The position numbers and the translations under genes are program-made. A stretch of 52,280 bases of DNA from the NCBI GenBank assembly GCA_903852815.1, contig CAINRW010000019.1:1-52280 (forward strand), written 5' to 3'. This stretch comes from an uncultured Actinomycetes bacterium (GTDB taxonomy: Bacteria > Actinomycetota > Actinomycetes > Nanopelagicales > Nanopelagicaceae). Under the pieces are notes generated by a model, which saw nothing but the letters and a program-made list of their open reading frames with translations, made no database searches and had not been told where the DNA came from. This document shows, in pieces, positions 1-8,940 of this stretch (the stretch's first letter is position 1; each line of letters opens with the position of its first letter).

Positions 1-1
1 A

Positions 2-721
2 ACTGAGTTGCCAGTCGTAACTCTTTCTCGTTTTGACACTTCTGCAACTTGGCATTACGCAGCCATTTCCTCAGATTACATCGGTGCATCTCTCTCCATC
101 CGCGGGAGCGGAGGCATACTCATTGAAGGTAAAACTCAATTACATGGTGGTTATAACTTCGATAACCTCTTGATGGCCGTTGCAATCGCAACAGAAAGCG
201 GAATCGACCCAATCGACATTGCGGCAATTTTGCCAATGCTTACTGGGGCTTCCGGAAGGTTAGAAGCCGTCCGACTCGGCCAGAGTTTTGCTGCACTAGT
301 TGATTACGCCCACTCTCCTGATGCAGTGAAGCGAGTTCTTGAGACGGCGCATGAAATTGGAGATGGAAAAGTAATTGCAGTTCTAGGTTGCGGTGGAGAT
401 CGAGACAAAAGTAAGCGCACACTAATGGGTCAAGCTTTAAATGCCGGGGCAGATATTGCAATCTTCACTAGTGATAATCCTAGAAGTGAAAACCCAGAAG
501 AAATATTAAAACAAATGGTGTTGGATATCGAAATTGTGCCCCCAAGTGAAATTATTGTGGATCGAGCAACGGCAATAAAGACCGCGGTTAATCACGCAAA
601 TCCCGGAGATGTTGTAATCATCCTTGGTAAAGGCCATGAAAAAGGTCAAGATATTGCTGGAGTTAATCATGAGTTCGATGATCGAATTGAACTTGCTAAA
701 GCGATTGAAGATAAAAAATGA
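2..721 (+). CDS. murE: UDP-MurNAc-tripeptide ligase MurE, C-terminal part (5' truncated by window)
   Basis: MurE adds the third stem-peptide amino acid, usually meso-diaminopimelate, to UDP-MurNAc-L-Ala-D-Glu in the cytoplasm. The frame is open from base 2, so the gene begins outside the window; about 240 residues of the central and C-terminal domains are seen. Mur ligase signatures are GRLEAV and VDYAHSPDAV, then GCGGDRDKSKR, then DNPRSE, which is the family's motif for meso-DAP recognition, and finally the C-terminal GKGHEKGQ. The DNPR motif indicates a DAP-type peptidoglycan. The stop overlaps the murF start by 4 bp (ATGA), implying translational coupling. The TTG at 8 lies inside the conserved domain and is not the true start. 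Confidence 0.95.
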   Translation, partial: TELPVVTLSRFDTSATWHYAAISSDYIGASLSIRGSGGILIEGKTQLHGGYNFDNLLMAVAIATESGIDPIDIAAILPMLTGASGRLEAVRLGQSFAALVDYAHSPDAVKRVLETAHEIGDGKVIAVLGCGGDRDKSKRTLMGQALNAGADIAIFTSDNPRSENPEEILKQMVLDIEIVPPSEIIVDRATAIKTAVNHANPGDVVIILGKGHEKGQDIAGVNHEFDDRIELAKAIEDKK

Positions 722-2094
722 TTACCCTAACTGCAGGAGAGATCTCACTTTTAGTGGGTGGTGAGTTATTTTGCGATAAAGATTTACTTGTCTCAAAAGC
801 ACCAGTATTTGACTCTCGTCGTGCAACGCCTGGATGTTTCTTTCTAGCTTTTAAAGGAGAAGTTACAGATGGACATGACTTTTCAGCCGACGCATATCGA
901 AATGGTTCAGTCTTTGCCTTAACTACCCATCGGATAGATGGGCCATGCATAGTTGTTGCCGACGTTTTGATCGCATTAACGATAATTGCGACTTTTGTTA
1001 GAAATCGTCTTGAGAACTTAACTGTTATAGGAATTACTGGCTCACAAGGAAAAACCAGCACAAAGGATTTGTTAACAAATTTGCTTGGCGCAGTAGGACC
1101 GACTGTGGCTCCGCTCGGTTCATTTAATAATGAGCTCGGTATGCCAATTACTTTATTAGAATGCGATGAGCGCACTCGTTTTTGTATTCTTGAAATGGGC
1201 GCACGGCATAAAGGTGATATCTCAAAACTGTGTGAAATTGCTCAGCCAAATATTGGAGTTGTGCTTACAGTTGGTTTGGCGCATATCGGCGAATTTGGAT
1301 CGCAGCAGGCCATTGCGCAGGCAAAGAGTGAGTTAATTCAATCTCTCGACAAAAATGGCGTTGCAGTTCTTGGTGCTTATGATGAATTCACTCCTGCAAT
1401 GGCTTCACTTCATGGTGGGCGCAGCATTATTTTCGGTGAGAGCAATAATGTTGAAGTTCGAGCGACGGATATTGAAATGCGCGAAGGGTGTCCGCACTTT
1501 GATTTAGTCACTCCTGCAGGGCGAGAAGCAGTTGGAATGGGAGTAGTTGGTGCACACCAAGTTGCTAATGCCTTGGCCGTAGCAGCCATTGGAACAGCTT
1601 TGTCACTGCCTATCGAATTGATTGCAAGTTCGCTTTCAAATGCCAAAATCTCAAGTAAATGGCGAATGGAACTCCATGATTGCGCCGAGCTACTAATTAT
1701 CAACGATGCTTACAATGCCAATCCTGATTCAATGGCTGCTGCACTCAAATCCCTGATGTTATTTGCGCAAGAGCGTGGGGGAGCGGCTTGGGCATTTCTT
1801 GGAAAAATGAGAGAACTCGGCGAGTCTCAAGCAGGCCAAAGCGCGGCTATTGGCACTCTTGCTAATGAGATTGGCATAGATCACTTAGTTGTTATCGATG
1901 CCCCAGAGTACGGATCCCCAGAAGGTGCCATGAAAGTTCATCATTACCCCGACTTTGATTCAGCACTTAATCTTCTTGAGCACTTTAATCCTGGAGATGT
2001 AGTGCTTGTTAAAGCTTCCAGGTCTGAACACTTTGAAGTCTTGGCGCAGGAGATCGAGAATTTGTGGATTGATAAGAATGGAGCACGCGAGTGA
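718..2094 (+). CDS. murF: UDP-MurNAc-tripeptide:D-Ala-D-Ala ligase MurF
   Basis: MurF joins D-Ala-D-Ala to the UDP-MurNAc tripeptide, the last cytoplasmic step of the stem peptide. It is 458 residues, normal for the family. The ATP-binding P-loop GITGSQGKTS lies at residues 105-114, followed by the typical NNELGMPITLLE, the central EMGARHKGDI motif and the C-terminal-domain motif INDAYNANPDSM. Start ATG overlaps the murE stop (ATGA) and its own stop overlaps the GTG start of mraY (GTGA), so the three genes are probably translationally coupled in one operon. No oddities seen. Confidence 0.96.
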   Translation: MITLTAGEISLLVGGELFCDKDLLVSKAPVFDSRRATPGCFFLAFKGEVTDGHDFSADAYRNGSVFALTTHRIDGPCIVVADVLIALTIIATFVRNRLENLTVIGITGSQGKTSTKDLLTNLLGAVGPTVAPLGSFNNELGMPITLLECDERTRFCILEMGARHKGDISKLCEIAQPNIGVVLTVGLAHIGEFGSQQAIAQAKSELIQSLDKNGVAVLGAYDEFTPAMASLHGGRSIIFGESNNVEVRATDIEMREGCPHFDLVTPAGREAVGMGVVGAHQVANALAVAAIGTALSLPIELIASSLSNAKISSKWRMELHDCAELLIINDAYNANPDSMAAALKSLMLFAQERGGAAWAFLGKMRELGESQAGQSAAIGTLANEIGIDHLVVIDAPEYGSPEGAMKVHHYPDFDSALNLLEHFNPGDVVLVKASRSEHFEVLAQEIENLWIDKNGARE

Positions 2095-3155
2095 CTCAGA
2101 TTTTATTTGCAGGAGCCTTTGCTCTGGCATTTGCGCTCTTTGGAACTAAAGGTTTAATTCACATCCTTGCAGGTCGAGGTTATGGCCAAATAATAAGAGA
2201 TGACGGACCATCAACACACAAAACAAAGCATGGAACACCAACGATGGGTGGAATTATTTTTATTTCTGCCGCAATTATTGGCTATCTTTTTGCGCATCTA
2301 TTAACCGCAACTCCAGTGACTACTTCGGCAATTTTAGTTATTGGTTTGGTTGTTGGTCTGGGTCTCGTTGGTTTTCTGGATGACTGGTTAAAAGTTTCTC
2401 GCCAAAATTCTCGTGGATTAAAAGGTAGATATAAATTACTTACGCAGGCAGCTCTAGCAGGCATCTTCGGATACTTAGGTTTGCAATTCAAGGATGCCAA
2501 TCAGTTATCGCCGATTTCTGAGTATTTATCCGGTGTAAGTGAGACCACTATCTATTTGGGAACATTTCTCGTTGTACTTTTTATTATCGTGATGGTCATG
2601 TCGGCAAGCAACGGTGTTAATTTAACCGATGGTTTAGATGGCTTAGCTACTGGCGCAACGATTATGACCTTTATTGCTTTTGTACTTATTGGTGTCTGGG
2701 AGTTCGGCCAAAATTGTCAGCTAGATGGAATCGTTGCTAGTAATTGTTATCAAGTTCGCGATCCTTTGGATTTAGCGGTACTGGCGGCAGCTTTTGCTGG
2801 AGGCTGTACTGGATTCTTGTGGTGGAACACTGCTCCGGCAAAAATCATCATGGGTGATACCGGATCTTTAGCTTTAGGTGGTGCAATTGCAGCCCTTGCA
2901 GCGACTTTGCGTGTTGAGTTATTACTCATTCCACTCGGCGGTCTATTTGTAATCGTCACAATGTCGGTTGTAATTCAAACTCTCTATTTTAAAATTAGTG
3001 GTGGTAAAAGAGTCTTTAGAATGGCGCCACTTCATCATCACTTCGAATTAAAAGGGTGGGCAGAGATAACAGTAGTAATTCGTTTTTGGATTATCTCTGG
3101 ACTTTGTGTTGCCGGAGGCATCGGCCTTTTCTATGCGCAGTGGGTAGTTAAGTAA
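2091..3155 (+). CDS. mraY: Phospho-MurNAc-pentapeptide translocase MraY
   Basis: MraY transfers phospho-MurNAc-pentapeptide to undecaprenyl phosphate at the inner face of the membrane, making lipid I. The 354-residue product has the multiple hydrophobic segments expected of this roughly ten-helix enzyme. Family motifs are visible: THKTKHGTPTMGG near the N terminus, LDDWLKVSRQNSRGL with the paired Asp residues, NLTDGLDGLA with the catalytic Asp, IMGDTGSLALGG, and the cytoplasmic MAPLHHHFELKGW triple-His loop. The start is GTG, fixed by the 4-bp overlap with murF. A 5-bp gap separates it from murD. Confidence 0.97.
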   Translation: MTQILFAGAFALAFALFGTKGLIHILAGRGYGQIIRDDGPSTHKTKHGTPTMGGIIFISAAIIGYLFAHLLTATPVTTSAILVIGLVVGLGLVGFLDDWLKVSRQNSRGLKGRYKLLTQAALAGIFGYLGLQFKDANQLSPISEYLSGVSETTIYLGTFLVVLFIIVMVMSASNGVNLTDGLDGLATGATIMTFIAFVLIGVWEFGQNCQLDGIVASNCYQVRDPLDLAVLAAAFAGGCTGFLWWNTAPAKIIMGDTGSLALGGAIAALAATLRVELLLIPLGGLFVIVTMSVVIQTLYFKISGGKRVFRMAPLHHHFELKGWAEITVVIRFWIISGLCVAGGIGLFYAQWVVK

Positions 3156-3160
3156 CATCC

Positions 3161-4555
3161 ATGCCCACACTTTTCTCGCAGGGCAACTTCCTCATTTTAG
3201 GCGCTGGCGTTACTGGCAAGTCTGTTGGAAGAGTTCTTAAAGCACGCGGCGTGGACATCACATTAGTCGATGAAAATTTAGAGAAATTTGAAGATTTCAA
3301 AATCGTCAAAACTTCAGAAGTAGAAATTTCTAAATACGACGCCTTAGTCGTTTCGCCAGGTTGGCGTTTTGATCACAACTTAATCCAAGCAGCTCTAAAT
3401 TTAAATATTCCGCTATTGAATGAGATTGATATTGCTTGGAATCTTCGAAGTGAGTTGGCACCTAATCAACGCTGGGTGGCACTAACTGGAACTAATGGAA
3501 AAACTTCGACTGTTGAATTGACCGCGGCAATGCTACGCGCAGGAGGATTATCTGCAGTTGCCTGCGGAAATGTAGGAGATACGGTGATTGATGCAGTTAG
3601 TACCGAAAAACCTTTTGATATTTTGGTGCTCGAACTTTCCTCTTTCCAACTCCATTGGTGCAAGAACGTTGAATTCGTGGCTAGTGCAATTCTTAATATC
3701 GCGCCCGATCACATAGATTGGCATGGAAGTTTCGAGTCATATGCGCAAGCCAAAGTATCAATTCTCTCGCATTCACAAGTGGCTATCCTCAATGCCCAAG
3801 ATGGTGAAGTTGTTCAGCGGTGTAATAATTGGAAAGGCCGTAAAGTTTTTTATTCGCTAGAGACCCCATCACCGGGCGAAATCGGCTTAGTTGAAGAACT
3901 CTTGGTTGATAGAGCTTTTGTTTCAGATGTATCGGAAGCTTCAATGTTTGCAGAACTAACTGAAGTGGCCCCAATGTTGCCACATAATGTTTCGAACACT
4001 ATGGCAGCAGCTGGACTAGCTCTGGCTGTGGGTGTGAGTCATGAAGATATTCGAAGAGCAATTGTTGAATTTCGCCCCGGAAAACACCGAATTGAACTCA
4101 TTGCTGAGCACAATTCAATTCGCTGGATTAATGATTCAAAAGCTACAAACCCACACGCCGCCAAGGCTTCACTCAAGGCTTATGAGTCAATAATTTGGAT
4201 TGCGGGTGGCTTGGCAAAAGGGGCAGAGATGGACAATCTCATCTCAGATTGCTCAAAAAATATAAAAGCGGCAATCCTTATAGGGTCGGATCGAAATCTT
4301 ATTGAGGATGCATTTAATAAATTTGCACCAAAAATTCCACTTCTGCGGATAGATCCAGAAGAAGGTTATAAAAAGGACAGCGAAACTAATTTATTTATGG
4401 AAAGTATCGTGCGGGCCGCCAAAGATTTGGCTACCGAGGGGGACGTTGTCCTTTTGGCACCTGCATGTGCATCGATGGATCAATTTCTTTCTTATTCAGA
4501 CAGAGGTCTTCGTTTTAGTGATGCAGTAAAGAAAGAGATAAGTCATGGAGCATGA
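3161..4555 (+). CDS. murD: UDP-MurNAc-L-Ala:D-Glu ligase MurD
   Basis: MurD adds D-glutamate to UDP-MurNAc-L-alanine in the cytoplasm. The 464-residue product opens with a Rossmann-like segment (LILGAGVTGKSVG, about residues 11-23), carries the ATP P-loop GTNGKTS at residues 110-116, and has the Mur central-domain motifs LELSSFQL and LNIAPDHIDWHGS and the C-terminal INDSKATNPHA and LLAPACASMDQF. It lies in the usual place between mraY and ftsW, and its end overlaps the ftsW start by 11 bp. Start ATG at 3161, 5 bp after mraY. Confidence 0.96.
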   Translation: MPTLFSQGNFLILGAGVTGKSVGRVLKARGVDITLVDENLEKFEDFKIVKTSEVEISKYDALVVSPGWRFDHNLIQAALNLNIPLLNEIDIAWNLRSELAPNQRWVALTGTNGKTSTVELTAAMLRAGGLSAVACGNVGDTVIDAVSTEKPFDILVLELSSFQLHWCKNVEFVASAILNIAPDHIDWHGSFESYAQAKVSILSHSQVAILNAQDGEVVQRCNNWKGRKVFYSLETPSPGEIGLVEELLVDRAFVSDVSEASMFAELTEVAPMLPHNVSNTMAAAGLALAVGVSHEDIRRAIVEFRPGKHRIELIAEHNSIRWINDSKATNPHAAKASLKAYESIIWIAGGLAKGAEMDNLISDCSKNIKAAILIGSDRNLIEDAFNKFAPKIPLLRIDPEEGYKKDSETNLFMESIVRAAKDLATEGDVVLLAPACASMDQFLSYSDRGLRFSDAVKKEISHGA

Positions 4556-5714
4556 GCGCGAAACATTTTTCAATAGACCTGTAAATCTCTATTACATGTT
4601 AGTTGGCAGCACCGCACTTTTGAGTATTTTGGGACTTGTTATGGTGTTTTCTGCCTCCTCTATCTACTCATTAGAAAATAAGGGAACGATGTATGCGATT
4701 GTCATACGTCAAGTAATTTTCTTAGCCATTTGCATTCCGATGACATGGGTTCTCTCACGATTTACTTTAGATCGTTGGAAATTCATCGCACAATATGGCG
4801 TAATAATCTCTTTTGCGCTTCTTTTGACCGTAAAAATTCCCAATCTTGGAAAGAGCGTTAATGGAAATAATAACTGGTTGAATCTTGGCTTTATCGATGT
4901 CCAACCTAGCGAGCTTGCAAAGTTTTTCATGATTCTTTGGGCAGGCTTTGTCTTAGCCAAACGTGAGCGCAATGGTAATCTGCAAATAAATGTTGTAAAA
5001 CTTATTACACCAGCGTTCTTCATTTGTATCGTACTAATTATGTTAGGAGATGATTTAGGAACTGCTTCGGTATTTGCTTTCATCTTTGTTGGCCTCTTGT
5101 GGGTTTCTGGAATTGGCTACGCTTTGTTCTTGCTTATAGTTACAGTTGGATTTGCTGCAGTTGCAAGCTCAGTAGTTACATCCTCATATCGATTAAAAAG
5201 ATTTTCAGTTTTTCTCAATCCTTTTGCTTCAGATCAATATAAAAATTTTGGTTGGCAACCCGCACATAGCCTGCTAGGAATTGCAAGTGGTGGTTTTTTT
5301 GGTGTTGGTTTAGGAGCCAGCCGACAAAAGTGGGGTAATTTATCCCAAGCACACACCGATTTTATTTTCGCGGTTATTGGTGAAGAGTTGGGATTGTTCG
5401 GAACTGTCGCAACTTTGCTTCTTATCTCTATTTTAATATTTTCAATCTTTAAGATTGCCCTCCGAACAGTAGATCCCATGGTGCGATATGTGTGTTGCGG
5501 AATCGGATGCTGGATTGGAATTCAATCGACTTTAAATATTGGTACCGCACTCAGTGTTTTGCCCGTTGTCGGAGTAACGTTACCTCTCGTGTCATATGGA
5601 GGTTCAGCCCTAGTTTCAACATTTATCGGTATCGGTTTTGTAATTGGAGCTGCTCGTCGCGACGCGGCGATTTATGGTGAACTTCAGAAATCTGGTTGGT
5701 CATGGCTTCGATAG
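4545..5714 (+). CDS. ftsW: SEDS peptidoglycan glycosyltransferase FtsW
   Basis: FtsW polymerises lipid II at the septum together with a class B penicillin-binding protein. The 389-residue polytopic protein shows the SEDS signatures: the N-terminal VMVFSASS, the loop WLNLGFIDVQPSELAKF, the catalytic-region AHTDFIFAVIGEELG and the C-terminal LPLVSYGGSALVS. Position between murD and murG identifies it as FtsW rather than RodA. The cytoplasmic tail after the last helix is very short (about 15 residues), whereas mycobacterial FtsW has a long tail. The gene overlaps murD by 11 bp and murG by 13 bp. Confidence 0.95.
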   Translation: MEHERETFFNRPVNLYYMLVGSTALLSILGLVMVFSASSIYSLENKGTMYAIVIRQVIFLAICIPMTWVLSRFTLDRWKFIAQYGVIISFALLLTVKIPNLGKSVNGNNNWLNLGFIDVQPSELAKFFMILWAGFVLAKRERNGNLQINVVKLITPAFFICIVLIMLGDDLGTASVFAFIFVGLLWVSGIGYALFLLIVTVGFAAVASSVVTSSYRLKRFSVFLNPFASDQYKNFGWQPAHSLLGIASGGFFGVGLGASRQKWGNLSQAHTDFIFAVIGEELGLFGTVATLLLISILIFSIFKIALRTVDPMVRYVCCGIGCWIGIQSTLNIGTALSVLPVVGVTLPLVSYGGSALVSTFIGIGFVIGAARRDAAIYGELQKSGWSWLR

Positions 5715-6784
5715 TTTTTGCTGGGGGAGGAAGCGCAGGTCACATTGAACCGGCGCTAGCGGTTGCACGAAAATGGAGAGAATCAAGAAGTAGTGATCAG
5801 ATTACATTTTTGGGAACACAAGTTGGTTTAGAAAATTCACTGGTGCCCGCATCAGGTTTTAAACTATCAACGATTCCAAAAGTTTCAATTGCACGAAAAA
5901 TATCGATGAGTTTGCTCAAAGCCCCATTTGATTTGATTTTTTCAGTCAAGGCGGCAGGTGATGTGCTTAAGGATGCAGACCTACTTATTGGTTTTGGTGG
6001 CTATGTCAGCGGACCTGCATATATCGCTGCAGCTCTGCGCAGAATCCCTATCGTGATTCATGAGGCAAATGCAAAGCCTGGCCTAGCAAATAAACTTGGT
6101 GCCCTATTTACCAAGAATCTCGGTGTTGCTTATGCAGTCAACAAAGGTGCATTTAGCAAAGCAAGCCTTGTGGGATTACCTTTGCGATCTGATGTCGAGC
6201 AAGCACTTGTTAGTGCAACTAAGGATTGGCAAGCGGCACGAAAGAAAGCGAAAGAGCGTTTAGGTTTTAGTAATTCACTACCGCTCATTTTTATCATGGG
6301 AGGTTCCCAAGGTTCAGTTGCAATTAATAAAGTTGTATCTGATTCACTTGGAGAACTTTCAACGCGCAATATTTCAATTCTGCATTCCGTAGGCACTAAG
6401 AATGAATTACCAACTGGCAGCGATTTTTATCGCCCCGTTCCGTATGTGGATGCGATGGCGGATGCTTATTTAGCCAGTGATGTAATCATTGCCAGAAGTG
6501 GCGCAGTTACATGTAGTGAATTCAGAGCCGTTGGACGATACGCTTTGTTTATTCCACTTCCCATCGGCAATGGTGAGCAGTTTGTTAATGCACAGGGTCT
6601 AGTGACAGATGGTCGAGCGATAGTTGTTACGCAACAAAATTTCACTTCTCAATATTTACTTACGCACTTAGATCAATTGTTAGAATCATCTAGGAATTCA
6701 CCAATTGAAGGTTCACAAGCAGATAGCGGTGCAGCAATGAAAATTATGGAGCTCGGCTTAACTGCCTTAGGAGCCAAAGGATGA
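5702..6784 (+). CDS. murG: UDP-GlcNAc:lipid I N-acetylglucosaminyltransferase MurG
   Basis: MurG adds GlcNAc to lipid I to form lipid II at the inner membrane face. The 360-residue GT28/GT-B protein has the N-terminal glycine loop FAGGGSAGHIEPALA, the second loop GGSQGS around residue 200 and the donor-binding RSGAVTCSEF late in the sequence. I chose ATG 5702 because the conserved protein begins directly with Met-Ala-Ser-Ile-Val-Phe-Ala-Gly; an in-frame TTG lies 6 bp upstream at 5696. The start is inside the ftsW end and the stop overlaps the murC start (ATGA). Confidence 0.95.
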   Translation: MASIVFAGGGSAGHIEPALAVARKWRESRSSDQITFLGTQVGLENSLVPASGFKLSTIPKVSIARKISMSLLKAPFDLIFSVKAAGDVLKDADLLIGFGGYVSGPAYIAAALRRIPIVIHEANAKPGLANKLGALFTKNLGVAYAVNKGAFSKASLVGLPLRSDVEQALVSATKDWQAARKKAKERLGFSNSLPLIFIMGGSQGSVAINKVVSDSLGELSTRNISILHSVGTKNELPTGSDFYRPVPYVDAMADAYLASDVIIARSGAVTCSEFRAVGRYALFIPLPIGNGEQFVNAQGLVTDGRAIVVTQQNFTSQYLLTHLDQLLESSRNSPIEGSQADSGAAMKIMELGLTALGAKG

Positions 6785-8166
6785 AACCAACACTTGCCGC
6801 ACTACTTGGTCATCGAGTTCATTTCATCGGTATCGGTGGAGCAGGTATGAGTGGTTTAGCTCGGATTGCACTTTCGCATGGCATTACTGTGAGTGGCTCT
6901 GATTCTAAAGAGTCTTCTGTCGTCATTGCTTTGCGGGCACTAGGTGCAGAAATTCACATTGAGCACAGTGCGAAAAATGTTGAAGGGGCAGACTACGTGG
7001 TTTACTCATCGGCAATTTCGAGCCATAACCCTGAGTTTGAACAAGCAATGGCACTTGATATTCCGATTTTGACTCGGGCTGCAGCGTTATCTGTATTGAT
7101 GTCGGAATCAAAAAGTATCGCGGTAGCGGGTACGCATGGAAAGACAACAACATCATCGATGTTGGCCGTTGCGCTTCAGGCATGTGGCGTCGATCCTTCC
7201 TTTGCAATTGGTGGCACCATCACTGCATCGGGTTCGAATGCACATCGCGGTACGGGCGAAATATTTGTTGCAGAGGCCGATGAATCTGATGGATCATTTA
7301 TCGAATACCACCCATATGCAGCAATAGTTACAAATGTGGAACATGATCATGTTGATTTTTTTGCTACCCCCCAAGAAGTTACGTCAGCATTTGAAGCGTT
7401 TGCCGCAACTATTTCACCAAATGGATTCCTGACGTACTGTCGTGATGATGAGGGAGCTTGCGCATTGGCAAATGTTGTAAGCAATTGCGAACTTGCTTCT
7501 TATGGAATTAACCCGGAATCAGATTTGGTTCTAGATAATGTCGTCTTGGAAGCCATGGGATCTAACGCTCGAGCTATTTGGCATGGAAAAGTAGTGGGCA
7601 CTATTGAACTTCAAGTGCCAGGCCATCACAATCTTCTTAATGCCGCGGCAGTATTGTTGACCGGATTAACTTTGGGTTTTAGTGCAACTGACTTGCTAAC
7701 TGGCTTATCCACTTTCAGAGGAACTGGACGACGCTTTGAAGTCAAAGGCACCGTGCATGGAATACGAGTTGTTGATGACTACGGTCACCACCCAACTGAA
7801 ATCGAAGTAACACTAAAAGCTGCGCGACGATTTGCTGGAGAAGGAAGATTGCTTGTCATCTTTCAACCTCATAGATATTCACGAACTCAAGCATTTTTTA
7901 AAGAATTTGCCGCATCCCTCAGTCTGTCCGATCAAGTACTTGTGCTTGAAATATATGCAGCTAGTGAAAAGGAAATTCCGGGAGTCTCGTCGAAAATGAT
8001 TACCGAATTAATGTCTAATGGTAGATACGTACCTAATTTCTTAGAAGCAACTGAATTAATTGTTGAATCTGCTCAACCTTTAGATGTGATTTTAACGCTC
8101 GGTGCCGGGGATGTAAGTTCACTTGCTCCAATTATCCTTGACGGTCTTAATCGGCGATTTCCTTAA
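6781..8166 (+). CDS. murC: UDP-N-acetylmuramate:L-alanine ligase MurC
   Basis: MurC attaches L-alanine to UDP-MurNAc, the first amino acid of the stem peptide. The 461-residue product has the N-terminal GIGGAGMSGLA nucleotide loop (about residues 17-27), the ATP P-loop GTHGKTT at 117-123, the ADESDGSF motif, the TNVEHDHVDFF motif and the C-terminal-domain DDYGHHPTEI. It ends one base before the ftsQ ATG, so the two are probably translated in sequence. Order murG-murC-ftsQ is the usual actinobacterial one. Confidence 0.96.
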   Translation: MKPTLAALLGHRVHFIGIGGAGMSGLARIALSHGITVSGSDSKESSVVIALRALGAEIHIEHSAKNVEGADYVVYSSAISSHNPEFEQAMALDIPILTRAAALSVLMSESKSIAVAGTHGKTTTSSMLAVALQACGVDPSFAIGGTITASGSNAHRGTGEIFVAEADESDGSFIEYHPYAAIVTNVEHDHVDFFATPQEVTSAFEAFAATISPNGFLTYCRDDEGACALANVVSNCELASYGINPESDLVLDNVVLEAMGSNARAIWHGKVVGTIELQVPGHHNLLNAAAVLLTGLTLGFSATDLLTGLSTFRGTGRRFEVKGTVHGIRVVDDYGHHPTEIEVTLKAARRFAGEGRLLVIFQPHRYSRTQAFFKEFAASLSLSDQVLVLEIYAASEKEIPGVSSKMITELMSNGRYVPNFLEATELIVESAQPLDVILTLGAGDVSSLAPIILDGLNRRFP

Positions 8167-8808
8167 ATGTGGAGAAAACGGATCGCACTTATATTAGGTG
8201 TCCTGTTACTTGGCGGGGCATCGTATGTTCTTGGCTGGTCAAATCTACTTACAGTTCAGCAAGTTAGAATTGTGGGCACTCCTCACTATTTGCAAGAATA
8301 TGTAACAGTTGGTGAGAAACTGGCACGAATAGAGCCACGAGTGATTGCAACTAAATATGAATCAATAGATTTTGTGAAAGAAGCTAAAGTTTCTCGAAAT
8401 TGGCTCACAAGAAAAGTAACGATAGAAATTACCGAACGAACTCCAAAAGCGATTTTTAATACGAAATTAATAGACTCTGAAGGAAAAGAATTTGCACAAC
8501 CCGAAGGTTTTACAACCCATTTACCAGTTATAAAGGCCACTGATTCAAAGGCAGCTCTTTGGGCGCTTTCATTGTTGGATAAATTGCCTTCACGTTTTAT
8601 ATCTGATCTCGAATATATAGCCGTCGAGAGTGAGGATTCATTTCTATTGGATATGAAATTTAGCGAGCGAACAATTCAAGTTCGCTGGGGGAGCGTTGCT
8701 CAAAGTGCGCTAAAAGCAAAGGTCTATCAAGCACTTATTGACTTGCCTGAGAACGTGAAAATTAATGGGGTAGATCTTTCAGCACCACACGCACCAATAG
8801 TTAAATAA
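8167..8808 (+). CDS. ftsQ: Cell division protein FtsQ (POTRA domain, single membrane helix)
   Basis: FtsQ is a bitopic divisome protein that links FtsB/FtsL with septal synthesis. The 213-residue product has a very short cytoplasmic N terminus (Met-Trp-Arg-Lys-Arg), one membrane helix at about residues 6-24, then a POTRA-type region beginning TVQQVRIVGTPHYL, followed by the FtsQ beta domain with a typical LPVI. The cytoplasmic tail is far shorter than in many actinobacteria. Identification rests on the POTRA motif plus location between murC and ftsZ, since FtsQ is poorly conserved. The ATG follows the murC stop directly. The 132 bp after it hold the ftsZ promoter region. Confidence 0.88.
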   Translation: MWRKRIALILGVLLLGGASYVLGWSNLLTVQQVRIVGTPHYLQEYVTVGEKLARIEPRVIATKYESIDFVKEAKVSRNWLTRKVTIEITERTPKAIFNTKLIDSEGKEFAQPEGFTTHLPVIKATDSKAALWALSLLDKLPSRFISDLEYIAVESEDSFLLDMKFSERTIQVRWGSVAQSALKAKVYQALIDLPENVKINGVDLSAPHAPIVK

Positions 8809-8846
8809 AGTTAGCAAGCAACACAGTAAATAAATCATGTCGGTGT

Positions 8847-8875
8847 TTGATTAACAAGCAATAGCACTTTACGTT
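8847..8875 (+). promoter_or_regulatory. Candidate ftsZ promoter
   Basis: The 132-bp gap between ftsQ and ftsZ contains TTGATT (8847-8852), a 17-bp spacer and TACGTT (8870-8875). The -35 half is a fair sigma-70-type match and the -10 half is weak. A transcript from here would have a leader of about 60 nt carrying the strong ribosome binding site. Other promoters inside ftsQ are possible. Confidence 0.3.
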
Positions 8876-8929
8876 CACCTTATCGAAAAACATTGAATTA
8901 TAAGGCTCAAGTTGAGGTTTATGGTTCAC

Positions 8930-8936
8930 AAGGAGG
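8930..8936 (+). promoter_or_regulatory. Strong ribosome binding site of ftsZ
   Basis: AAGGAGG lies 4 nt before the GTG at 8941. It is the strongest Shine-Dalgarno match I noticed in the window and decides the ftsZ start against an in-frame TTG at 8893. Confidence 0.85.
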
Positions 8937-8940
8937 AAAC

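Noticed and set aside
8893-8940. Upstream TTG start for ftsZ.
   Set aside because: The protein from GTG 8941 matches FtsZ N termini exactly and has the best ribosome binding site in the window; the extra 16 residues contain the translated ribosome binding site.
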